Origin: Dryas octopetala
Lineage: Eukaryota; Streptophyta; Magnoliopsida; Rosales; Rosaceae
Direction of reading: 5' to 3'
Assembly: GCA_963921425.1 (NCBI GenBank)
Contig: OY992835.1
Location: 992,001-1,056,000, forward strand
Length of the DNA stretch: 64,000 nt
Shown: positions 35,035 through 45,443 of the stretch, in pieces
Layout: each line of letters opens with the position of its first letter
How positions within the stretch are numbered: position 1 is the stretch's first letter
The notes under the pieces: model-generated
Databases searched by the model: none
Told to the model about the DNA's origin: nothing
The model's input: only the letters and a program-made list of their open reading frames with translations
Program-made: the position numbers and the translations under genes

Positions 35035-36800
35035 CTCATCGTTCCATTTCTGAAAAGGTATTGTCGGTAAAAATCGAACATCGAGAGCCTAATGGCCAGA
35101 TTTGCGGCTGCCACTTCGGAGCCAATAATCATCTGTGATGCATGCTGCATCAATTTCTCTCTACACACCCTCACATTTCTGAAAATATCCCCACTAAAAG
35201 AAACAAAAAGCAAAAACCAGCCTCAACCATCCCAGCAAGGGCTGGCCTCCACCCACCGACCCACGCCACCGGCGTCGAACCTACACTGCCTGTGCTTTTT
35301 CCTGCCACTCTCTCTCACTTCTCTCTCTTTCCTTCCTCTCTCTTTGCACACCCTCTGTCGGACGGACATGGAGGCCGGCGATATATAGAACAGTCCAAAA
35401 CCCCTCTATTTTCGCTTCCTGATATATAGATCTATTGATTTTCACTCCTCATACCTCATTCTTAAGGTCATTTTTTGCTAAAGATTCTCTTGTTGCTTCT
35501 CTTCATTTCTTTTCAAGTATTATGTTAACTTATTCTAGTTTTATTTTTTGGCCGAAAGATGTTTTTGGTCCTTGTATTATGTCCATTCAATATAGGTCTT
35601 GAATCTTTCTGAAAGAAATATTAACTTTTAAATTCCATTGTTTTGTCATATTCGATCAAAATTTATAAATAATATATAAAACTTTTGTTATATCGTCGTT
35701 CCATTTTCGAAAAGGTATTGTGTGCAAAAATCGGACACAGAGAGCCTAATGGCTAGATTTGTGCCTATCACTTTAGAGCCAATAATCATGCGCAATGCGT
35801 GCTGCATCAATTTCTTTCTACACACCTTCATATTTATGAAAATATCCCCACTAAAAAAAAAAACATGAAACCAGCCTCAGCCATACCAATAAGGGCTGGC
35901 CTGCAGCCATCCCGCCGGCGTCGAACCTACACCACTGGTGCTTTTTTCTGCCACTCTCTCTCTCTTCTCTCTCTTTCCTTCCACTCTCTTTGCACAGCCT
36001 CTGCCGAACGGAAAGGGAGGCCGGCGATATATAGTACAGCCAAAAATCTTCTCTATTTTCGTTTCCTGATATATAGATTTGTCAATTTTCACTCCTCATA
36101 CCTCATTCTTAAGGTCATTTTTTGCTAAAGATTCTCTTGTTACTTCTCTTCATTTGGGTTTAGGTATAATGTTAACCTATTTTAGTTTTATTTTTTTGAA
36201 TCAACAAGATTACAACACATTCTCCTAGAAAATTATTTAAATAATATTGGTTCCGTTAAATTAGTAGGTTAGGAAATTTTTAGGGTTTCAAGTTAGTGTT
36301 AAATTTGTTGTTGTTAAGCTTTGAGTTATGTTGTTTTGGGATTTTTTTTTTTTTGAATGATATTGTCTGATAATTTCTTCAATTTTAATTCATTAACGTG
36401 CAAAGGGCTTCTGGTTTCTTGTATTGAACATGTTTATTTTCAGTTTGAAGAATTTGCTTGTTTGGGTAATGTTCCTCGGCTTCACTGGCTTTTAGCAACT
36501 CATGTTGTCCCTGCCTTCAATTTGGTATATGTACATATTGGTTGATTGTATATTTTGCTACCATTTGCTTTAGTTGTTTAAGTGTTGTTCCTCACATGAA
36601 GGGGAACAAATGAATCAATTTTAACCTATTAGATCAAATTACTATTTTAGTCAAGTGCTTGTTGCTTTAGTCTAAATATTTGTTTTTATTTTATTTTTTA
36701 AATTCAAATAAAATGTGTGCTTAATATTTGTTTTATTTTGTGTGTCTTACTATCTGAACATATGGATTCATTTGTAAGTTTGCTTTCTTGTTTGATTTTC

Positions 36801-37246
36801 AGAATGTGAGTGAGCAGTGCATCAGGTAGAATATGGTTTAGATAATAGGTTAAAATTGATTCATTTGTTCTCCTACATGTGGTTACACATATGGATTCAT
36901 TTGTTTGAGTTTTAGAATGTGAGTGATCAGTACATCAGTTGGAATGTGGTTTAGATAATAGGTTAAAATTGATTCATTTGCTCCCCTACACGTGGTTACA
37001 CGTATGGATTCATTTGTTTGAGTTTCAGAATGTGAGTGATCAATACATCAAGTGGAATGTGGTTTAGATAATAGGTTAAAATTGATTCATTTGTTCCCCT
37101 ACATGTGGTTACACATATGAATTTGTTCGTTTGAGTTTCAGAATGTGAGTGATCAGTACATCAGGTGGAATGTGGTTTAGATAATAGGTTAAAATTGATT
37201 CATTTATTCTCCTACATGTGGTTACACATATAGATTCATTTGTTCC
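36801..37246. repeat. 113-bp tandem array, four copies
   Basis: Units start agaatgtgagtga at 36801, 36914, 37027 and 37140, exactly 113 bp apart. Each contains ggtttagataataggttaaa and gtggttacacatatgg. One further single copy lies at about 40497-40610 in the next large unit. Confidence 0.92.
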
Positions 37247-38352
37247 CGTTAATATTTGTTAATGTGTTTTCAGTTTTAGGGTTTGTTATTTTGTTGCTAT
37301 TAGGTTATGAGTTATGCTGGTTTGGGATATGTTTTATTTTTTTGAATGGTATCATCTATATAGAATTCATTGTGAATTCAAATTTAATGACCAAGCACTA
37401 CTCGTTCCAACATCAAATCAATAATCGAGTCAATTTGTCGCTCTAAAATTGATATTGGGCTAAAAAAACTATTAAATTTGGCACTAAAACCGATATTGGT
37501 GTCAAAACCTATGAGAAGGTTTAGTTGTTAGGGTTGTGTGACCACTGCATACGTATAGTTTTTACATTTGTTGATTTCTTTTATCATCGATCATTTAATC
37601 TCTTGGTACACTTACTTAGTTCAGATATTAGATAGAACTGATGCAATCTTACCACTTATGTGCGAGACAGAACGAAAAGGTTCGCCGGGTATGATGTTTT
37701 TTCATCATTCTCCTTTCTCTTTCATATTATCTATATATACTTTAGGTTTTACAATGTACACTTTTATTGTTGATTTCTTCATCATTAATTTTACCATTCA
37801 TTCAATATAGGTCTTTAATCTTTTTGAAAGAAATATTAGTTTTTAAATTCAACTGTTTTGTCATATTCAATCAAAATTTATAAATAATATATGAAACTTT
37901 TGCCATATCGTCGTTCTCTTTCCGAAAAAGGTATTGTTCACAAAAATCGGACATCGGGAGCCTAATGGCCGATTTGCGCCTATCACTTCGGAGCCAATAA
38001 TTATGCGCAATGCGTGCTGCGCTGCATCAATTTCTCTCTACACACCCTCACATTTCTGAAAATAATATCCCCACTAAAGGTTCTCTCTTTGCTTCTCTTC
38101 ATTTGTTTTAAGGTATTATGTTAACCTATTTTAGTTTTATTTTTTTGATTCTGCAAAATTACAACACATTCTCATAGGAAATTGTTTAAATTAATGTTGG
38201 TTCTGTTAGATTAGTAGGTTAGGTACTTTTTAGGGTTTCAAGTTAGTGTTAAATTTGTTGTTGTTAGGTTGTGAGTTCTGCTATTTTTGGATTTTTTTTT
38301 TGAATGGTATTGTCTGATAATTTCTTTAATTTTAATTCATTATGTTAGTTTC

Positions 38353-40034
38353 TATGATTTGATATATTGGTTTTTCCTTGTCAAAATCATTGTATTTATT
38401 TTTAATTATTCACTCACAAGCTAGGCTAGAATTAAGGGTAAGATTAATTGTATTGAAGAAATCAAGAATGAAGTTGCAATGCAAAAAGATCCAAGGTATA
38501 CTGCACTTCATGCATTTCATGAAAAAATAGTATTGTGTCTATTGACTAGTCATTCACTGATCATAAGGACAATGTTCTTCACGTACGGTGGTTAACACTT
38601 AAATGACAGTGTCACTTCAGTGAGCCATTTCGAGATTTGTTTCTTAAAGCCCATTTCATTTAAAACTCATTTTCTGTTTTTCTAAACATGCATGTGCACA
38701 ACACATGATTTAGTTCCTTCACTGAATCAATCAGATCAAATCTTGCTTCTCATCATTTTCACGCCACTCACTCACACACCTTAGCACTATTCATCTTCTT
38801 CCCCCTTTCTGAATTTTGCAAAATAAAGAAATATCTAATTTTACAGCTCCACATTCTTATCCTTAGCAGTACTAGGATACCTCTCTAAAACAAACGGAAT
38901 ATGCCCTTTATTTGTCTCTTGCGGACAGCCATTGATTGGCTTCCACGTGGCACGGGCAGACATGGTGAGTGCGTGTGTCTGTTGTACGGTGTATATGGGT
39001 GTATCGGTTCAGTTTTTTTCTGGTGTAGGTTGATGAACATATTTTATGTGGGTATTTTTTCTGCGTTCAAGCTTGGTAATTTGTGTGTGCTCATCCTTTT
39101 TCAAGTAAGAAAATGTTTTTGATTTTCTCAAACTAAAATGATTTTTCTTAACTTGTTTTTCACCCTCTAAAATCTGAATGGGTTTGAGTGTTGTTCTAAA
39201 TCTTTTCACATATTCATAAACACTATTATTTAGATTTTAGATTAAGGATTCTCCATTAGCCTTTTCATGTCTTTTGCTTGAGAAGGCTGATTTTTAAAGA
39301 ATCCAAATTTGCATATCATTTCACAGCATTATCATTGAAATCCACTTGCTTGGTTGCGATCGGTGTCCGTGCGTTGAAGAGCTCAAGGAGGAGCTGCCAA
39401 TGACATGAATGATTGATTGCTAGCTTCAAGGTGTTTGCACAAGGATACATAATGGTAAGAAACTGCCACTTAGTATTAGGACTAGAGTGATTGAGCTTGT
39501 TGTGTGATTGCTTATATTGAAACCCTTGATATTGGATTGCTTGGTCAGCTGAAAAAGACCCCCAGTTTTTTAACCATTAGTGGGTTTCTGGGTGAACAAT
39601 CTTGTGCCTTATTCGTTGTTTATTTCGATTGTGTTGCTTATTATTAATCTGAAAATTCTATCACAAGATCACACACTCTACTTTAGCATGTTAACTTAAC
39701 CTTTTGAATGCTAAATGAAAGTTTGATAATCTGCTTACACACCACTTTAGTTGTTGATAGCACTAGGATGCCTACACTGATAGATCATTTGAGTGCATAG
39801 GTTGTCACTCAATCCTTTAGTGTGTTTGATTTGTGTTGTTTACAAAAGTTATTTTTGTTTTACAAGTCAATCTGTGTCTTCAGATTTTAGCCACTGTGTC
39901 GTCAGAGTTTTGTCTACTTGATTAGATCCTGAGTGATCATATAAAACAAAAATTGGGGTCCGATTACTGACAGTGGATTTAACCAAGTTAATTAGGTAGA
40001 TAAATCACCTAATACAAACTTTCACATTCACGTG
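38353..40034. mobile_element. Unclassified insertion in the third repeat unit, about 1.7 kb
   Basis: The match between the second and third large units stops at ttaattcatta (38352) and resumes at cgtgaaaagagtttctgc (about 40035). The 1.7 kb between has no counterpart in the second unit. It starts TGTTAG and ends near ...TTTCACA, which may be LTR ends, but I found no clear target duplication and no coding sequence. Confidence 0.4.
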
Positions 40035-40660
40035 AAAAGAGTTTCTGCTTTCTTGTATGGAACAAGTTTCTTTTCCGTTTGAAGAATTTGCTTGTTTGGG
40101 TAATGTTCCTCGGCTTCACTGGTTTTTAGCAGCTCATGTGGTCCTTGTTTTCATTTTAGCATATGTAGATATTGGTTTCTAGTTGTATATTTTTCTACCA
40201 TTTGCTTTAGGTGTTCAAGTGTTGTTCTCCACATGAAGGAGAACAAATGAATCCATTTTAAACTATTAGATCAAATTACTATTTTGGTCAAGTGCTTGTT
40301 GCTTTAATCTAAATATTTGTTTTTTTTTTCTTAATTGAGGTTGAAATTTGTATATATTCATGTCATTCAATTGGTTTTTATTTTTTAAATTCAAATGAAA
40401 GAAGTAGACCTAATAAGTTACTTGCTTGTTTTATTTTGTGTCTTACTATTTGAACATATGAATTCATTTGCAAGTTTTCTTTCCTATTTAAGTTTCAAAA
40501 TGTGAGTGATTAGTACATCAGGTGAGATGTGGTTTAGATAATAGGTTAAAATTTATTCATTTGTTCCCCTTCATGTAGTTATACATATGAATTCATTTGT
40601 TCCCGTTAATATTTGTTAATGTGTTTTCAGTTTTAGGGTTTGTTATAATCACTGCGCTTA

Positions 40661-41603
40661 TGGGCAATTAATTAACCTATGTAAAATTGAAAAAAATTTA
40701 ACTATGGTAACTACTCCAAAATTGGAGCTTGTTCCATTGGGTTCCCTTAAAAACGGAGATATTCATTAAGAAGAATCTTTAGAGGGAGCGAGTTAGAGAA
40801 AGTGAAGAGCTCATAAATGAGAAAGTAAGGAGAAATGACAACAGAGAAAGTTGAGATCAATTTGGGCATGATCAACGATTAGGATCAATTCCTATACTGG
40901 TTTTTCTTTGAGTTTATTTTACCCTTTTGCCCCAGCCCATTGTTTTTATTTTATTGACAGTGACTATAATTTCTAGTATTTGTTATGTCATCTTTTGTAT
41001 AATGCATAATTTCATTTAATTCATTTTAGTCAATAATGACTATTTTGAAATTTAGGAAATGTTCATTGACCTATTTGTAATTTTGAAATGTTTTATTGAC
41101 TTTTTTTTGTAAATAGCCATTATTTTTATTCCCTCAATTCAAATTAAAGAACTAAATTAAAGCAAAAACTCAAACTCAGACAAAAAGAAAAAAAAAAAGA
41201 TAAGTGTCATTGTGCTCTTAAGACTATTGCACTTGTATTCTTCTAATTTGAAAAATTAAGGTACTTAATATAAGTGATACCGGTGATGGGCACGTGACTA
41301 CCATTTTTCCCTCAATAAGGTTTCTTCGTGATGAGAATTTTTTTTTTTTGGTTACAAAGGGAGGCTAAGGAAAGAGGCCTAGAGGGGGGAGGGGGGGATC
41401 GAAACCCGATGAGGAGGGGGCAGCACAACTGCTTGGCCAACTGGCCTACCTAAACAAAGCTTTGTATGGAAAGCGAGCAAAATCACAAAATTACCACAAT
41501 TTCAAAATTGAAAAGTCAAGTATCTTAATTTTCCAAATTGAAAGTCTGAGGAACAAACTAATACAAGTGTAATATTATGGGAAGCAAAATGACATTTATC
41601 CCC
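40661..41603. other. Non-coding sequence
   Basis: AT-rich, with a G-rich patch at 41380-41420. No gene, RNA or clear repeat boundary seen. Confidence 0.5.
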
Positions 41604-42716
41604 GGGAAAATTTTTCATTCAGGACACGTACTTTGGGGTCAATCTTAGTTTAGGACACCAGTTTGGGTTTGTGCTAGTTTAGGACACATATTTAGGATTT
41701 GTATTAATGTGGAACAATCCGTCACCTCCGTCAAGAATTCCGTTAAAAATAGACATGTGCCATGCACATGACCTATTTTCAAGGGACAAAATGGACAATT
41801 CACCATAATATATTAAAATAATTAAAAATAAAACTAAAACAAAAAAGAAAGAAGAACAAGATGGCAGCGCACCCCTTCTCCACCCAGCCCCAACTCACCT
41901 CCGGTGGCCATACTTGCCGGCAGTGACCCCACCATCCCCCCTCTCTATCTCACTCTCTCTCTCCCTCCATTTCTCTATTCCTCTCTTTGTCTCTTTTTCT
42001 CTGCAGATCGCACCCTCTTTTTTCTCTCTCTATTTCTCTGCACATCGCCCCAACCACCTCTAGCGGTGGCCTTACCCACCGGCGACGACCCACCCTCCCC
42101 CCTCTCTCTCTTTCTCTCTTCATCTCCGCACCTCTCTTCATTATGTTCTTCTCAAACCTCTCCACCTTCCTATCAGCCAAACGCCTCGATGTTGTCTGCA
42201 AAAACCCAATACACATATACATCCCAATTTCAGATCTACCAAAACCCTTTCCATCAATTTAAACTAAATAGTTCACCATCTTCATATTATTACAGATCTG
42301 AATCAAAGCATACGCCTTTAGACAAAACCCAAATTACTTGATCTAAAATTACAGATCTGATTAATGAGATTGAGAAACAATCAAACACGAGTTGGGGCTG
42401 GGTGGAGAAGGGGTGCGCAGATGGAACAGAGGGAGAGGGAGAGAGAGAGAGAGAGAGAGAGAAGTGAGGAGACGGCCGGGAAGGTGGTCGGCGTCAGGTG
42501 GCTGGGCCATGTGCGCTTGCAGGGGGCGCGAAGGAGAGAGAGAACAGAGGAGAGAGAGAGCGGCGGGCTGGCAAAGGGGACTGGTCTGGGGGGGTTGGCG
42601 CCGGCGAGAACAGCTCGCCGATGATCTTGGGTTGTCGGGGAAAGTGGCCGGAGGGGCTGGACTTGGGTGGAGCTGGGTGTGTGCAGGGAGTGCTGCCCGA
42701 GAGAGAGAGAAGGGAG

Positions 42717-42763
<47 letters not shown>

Positions 42764-43166
42764 AGGGTGGGTCGTCGCCGGCAGTAAAGCCACCGCCGGA
42801 GGTGGTTGGGGCTGAGTGAAAACGGGGGGGGGGGGGGGGTGAGATCTGCATCTCCCTCTTCAATCCTTTTTTTTTTTTCTGTATTTTTTGTGTTTATAGT
42901 TTTAAACTTTTTTAATATATTTTTAGTTTTAATCTTGTTTATTTTTAATTATTTTAATATATTATGGTGAATTGTCCATTTTGTCCCTTGAAAATAGGTC
43001 ATGTGCATGGCACATGTCTATTTTTAACGGAATTCTTGACGGAAGTGACGGATTGTCCCACATTAATACAAATCCTAAATATGTGTCCTAAACTAGCACA
43101 AACCCAAACTGGTGTCCTAAACTAAGATTGACCCCAAACTAGGTGTCCTGTTTGAAAATTTTTCCC
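41604..43166. mobile_element. Foldback Mutator-like element, 1.56 kb
   Basis: Ends GGGAAAATTTTTCATTCAGG and, reverse-complemented from the right, GGGAAAAATTTTCAAACAGG, continuing as long inverted arms of about 250 bp (to about 41835 and 42935). A perfect 9-bp target duplication TTTATCCCC flanks it (41595-41603 and 43167-43175). The interior has a second inverted repeat (ccccttctccacccagcccc near 41873 against its complement near 42395), (CT)n/(GA)n tracts and a run of 16 G at 42824-42839. No transposase is present. The GC-rich open frames inside come from low-complexity GA/CT sequence and are not credible genes. Confidence 0.82.
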
Positions 43167-43175
43167 TTTATCCCC

Positions 43176-43509
43176 AAAGCCATTACCTCAACCCCTCGCC
43201 GAATACCCTTCACCTCGTCAGGAGGTTGTGGTGGTTGTTTAACTTGAGGTTGACGGTGCAGAGGTGATTATTTTCGCGGCGACGTTGGCTTCGTGGAGGC
43301 TATGGTAGTTGACCATCTCCAGGTGGTCTTGGGTGAGGGAAGGCTTAGAGTAGACTCACGGCACAAGCATGTTAGAATACATAGATCTTCTTATTTTAAT
43401 TTCTACTTTTATATTTTTAAATCATTTTAAAAGAGTGATACTAAATGCACACCCAATTTCCTCGGTATGGAACGGTACAGGTTCGGTTTCGGTATTTCGG
43501 TTTCAAATG
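43176..43509. other. Non-coding sequence
   Basis: No gene seen. It ends with a stretch (ggttcggtttcggtatttcgg) of a type often found in plant transposon tails. Confidence 0.4.
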
Positions 43510-44830
43510 CCCACCCCTAAGTACAACAGATTTCGTGCATCATAACCTTAAGCTTTCCTTTATGAAAACATGAAGAATTCTGCAGCAATTTGTAAAAATC
43601 ATTACAAATCCATAACAAGTTGGATTTAAGTGATTCTTGATCGTAAAGAAAGATTAGGATGTCTAATATATCCCTTTAAAACAATTTTGTAAAACACTTC
43701 ACGAATGAATACAACCATAGTAGACAAGACAACAAGGTCAGAAGATAAACATGGGTTTCAAAATGTGAAAACACATTGTTTTTCGAAATGTGACTTGTTC
43801 TAGCCATTCCACCATTATTCTAATCTTAAGAATTGATAACCAAAATATTAGAGAGATTGATTTCGAGGGTTTTTACCAGAATTCCCTTCGAGGGCACTAG
43901 GGCAGTGTTGGCTTTCTTCTTTCTTGATTCTCGGTTTCTCCTTTATGTTTCTCTCTTTCTTTCTCCCTTGCTTTCTCTTGTTAGAAACTGAATTGAATGC
44001 GTGAAATGTTTGTCTGAATAAAGGTTGGTTTATAATGGTTGTGTTGTGCCGTTGGAGGGAAAGTGAAGAGTTACCTCTTCAGTTTCTTATTTACGTGAGA
44101 AAGGTTGTTTCTCAAGGCTTGTGTCAGGCCTTTTAGTGTTTCAAGAGGGCTTTTGGTTGGCTGACCAATCCCTCAAGCCTCCTTAATTAAGTAATTGATT
44201 TAACCTATTGGATCGACTAGACTTAACAGCCCACTAGCCAATCCAAGGCCTTGCCTTGTTTCAATCTACTTAATTAAATCTCATTATTAGATTTCTTTTC
44301 ATATCTTCAAATTGCTGAAAATACACTCGATCCTTTAGGCACATCATTACAATACCTTTGGTTCACCTTATCTTCCAATTTAACAAGTAATCTAGGTTTT
44401 AGCCTTTGTTTGATAGGCCGGTCAATGCTTAGGGTTTCAAGATCAAACTCTTTGATCCTTGACATCCCTTGGGTTGTCTTTTAGTATTCTAAACCTGGTC
44501 TAAGTGTAGAGATCATATGCACACACTTACAAGTGCCATGCACATGTGATTCGAGAGCACCTACTAACATACTCAAACAACTCAATTGTTCCCCACAAGG
44601 TAAATTGTGCAAGTGTAGATATTAGACCAAACATGAGAATTTAAAGCAAGTATAACACATGGTTAATAAATATAACAAGTGCATAAACGAAAGCAATATT
44701 TCTTTTACTAAGAGTATGTGAATCAATTTCATGTTTGTAAAAGCAAGAAAATAAGCATTAGATATGTATGCTCTAGATAAAATCAGTAACACCACCTAAA
44801 CCAAAAATAAAAAGATTTTGGGGTGTTACA
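43510..44830 (-). mobile_element. Probable LTR fragment or solo LTR (minus strand)
   Basis: Read on the minus strand it begins TGTAACACCCCAAAATC (44830 downward), the standard start of plant gypsy LTRs. It has a TATA-like site (cattataaacc near 44030) followed by a leader-like stretch with a (GA)-rich patch. The other end near 43510 is uncertain and no target duplication was found. No coding sequence is present. Confidence 0.5.
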
Positions 44831-45077
44831 GCTGGCGACCGGCCAGCCTCCCTCTCTCTCCTTCTCTCTATCTCTTCTCTGCCTTTCTCTCACCTCTCTT
44901 CTCTCTTCTATCTATCTTTCTCCGATTTGTTGCAGAGGTGTCAGCCTCCACATCGATCGACAACGATGATGCACCCACTTGGGTTGACCATGACAACAAC
45001 CGATGTGGAGGTAGAGAGAGAGAGAGAGATAGAGAGAGGGAAGGAGAGAAAGGTGGGAGAGAGAAAGTGAGGTGGTA

Positions 45078-45108
<31 letters not shown>

Positions 45109-45300
45109 CACCGAAGGTCCACCGTCGGTGACAATGGAAGCGGCGCTGGAGGTCCACGTTCGAGTTCTATTTTTTTATTTATGTCCTTTGGTCTTTTCAT
45201 TTTGGGTTAAATTTATAATTTCAAATTTAAAAGGGAGGAGGTGTGTAAAGAGAGGAAATTGGATGTGCAAATAAGGGTTTAGAGGAAATTTGATGTGCAA
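44831..45300. repeat. CT/GA-rich low-complexity block upstream of NLE
   Basis: (CT)n from 44850 to 44925 and (GA)n at 45015-45110, partly complementary, so the block can fold back on itself. Open frames here are artefacts of the simple repeats. It may belong to a transposon end abutting the NLE promoter. Confidence 0.6.
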
Positions 45301-45363
45301 ATAACAGCGCTTTTAAAATAATAAATGACAAGAATAACCCTCCACGTACACATAACCTCTCTA

Positions 45364-45398
45364 AAACCCTAAGAAACTCAGACAGACCTTAAAGCCCA
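45364..45398 (+). promoter_or_regulatory. Telo-box and site II element in the NLE promoter/leader
   Basis: AAACCCTAA (telo-box) at 45364-45372 and AGCCCA (reverse of TGGGCT, site II) at 45393-45398, 50-80 bases upstream of the NLE start codon. The pair is typical of plant genes for ribosomal proteins and ribosome-assembly factors, which are co-activated in dividing cells. That agrees with the function of NLE. Confidence 0.65.
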
Positions 45399-45443
45399 AA
45401 ACCCCTAAAATCTCAATTGCACGGACAAGAAGAAGCAATAACT

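Larger units (their letters stand above)
35035..40660. repeat. Three diverged tandem copies of a non-coding unit
   Basis: A block with cgttccatttctgaaaagg, then gcatcaatttctctctacac, then gaaaatatccccactaaa occurs at about 35040-35210, 35695-35860 and 37905-38080. The first two copies also share a CT-rich stretch ending in ggaggccggcgatatatag (to 35390 and 36035). Each block is followed by ttctcttgttgcttctcttcattt and atgttaac(c)tattttagttttat (35466, 36114, 38085). Copies two and three then share a longer tail (36390-36690 with 40035-40320, and 37220-37290 with 40590-40650). No protein is recognisable. It may derive from a duplicated promoter/leader or an unclassified transposon. Confidence 0.7.

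Noticed and set aside
36801..37246. Regularly spaced repeats as a possible CRISPR array
   Set aside because: Units are contiguous 113-bp repeats without unique spacers, in a plant nuclear genome.
42364..42863. Overlapping GC-rich open frames of 86-160 codons on both strands
   Set aside because: They arise from GA/CT tracts and inverted repeats inside a foldback element. The peptides are Ser/Leu or Arg/Glu runs with no domain.
43510..44830. Complete LTR element with defined target duplication
   Set aside because: Only the minus-strand start TGTAACACCCC is convincing. No duplication of the flanking GCTGG was found at the other end.
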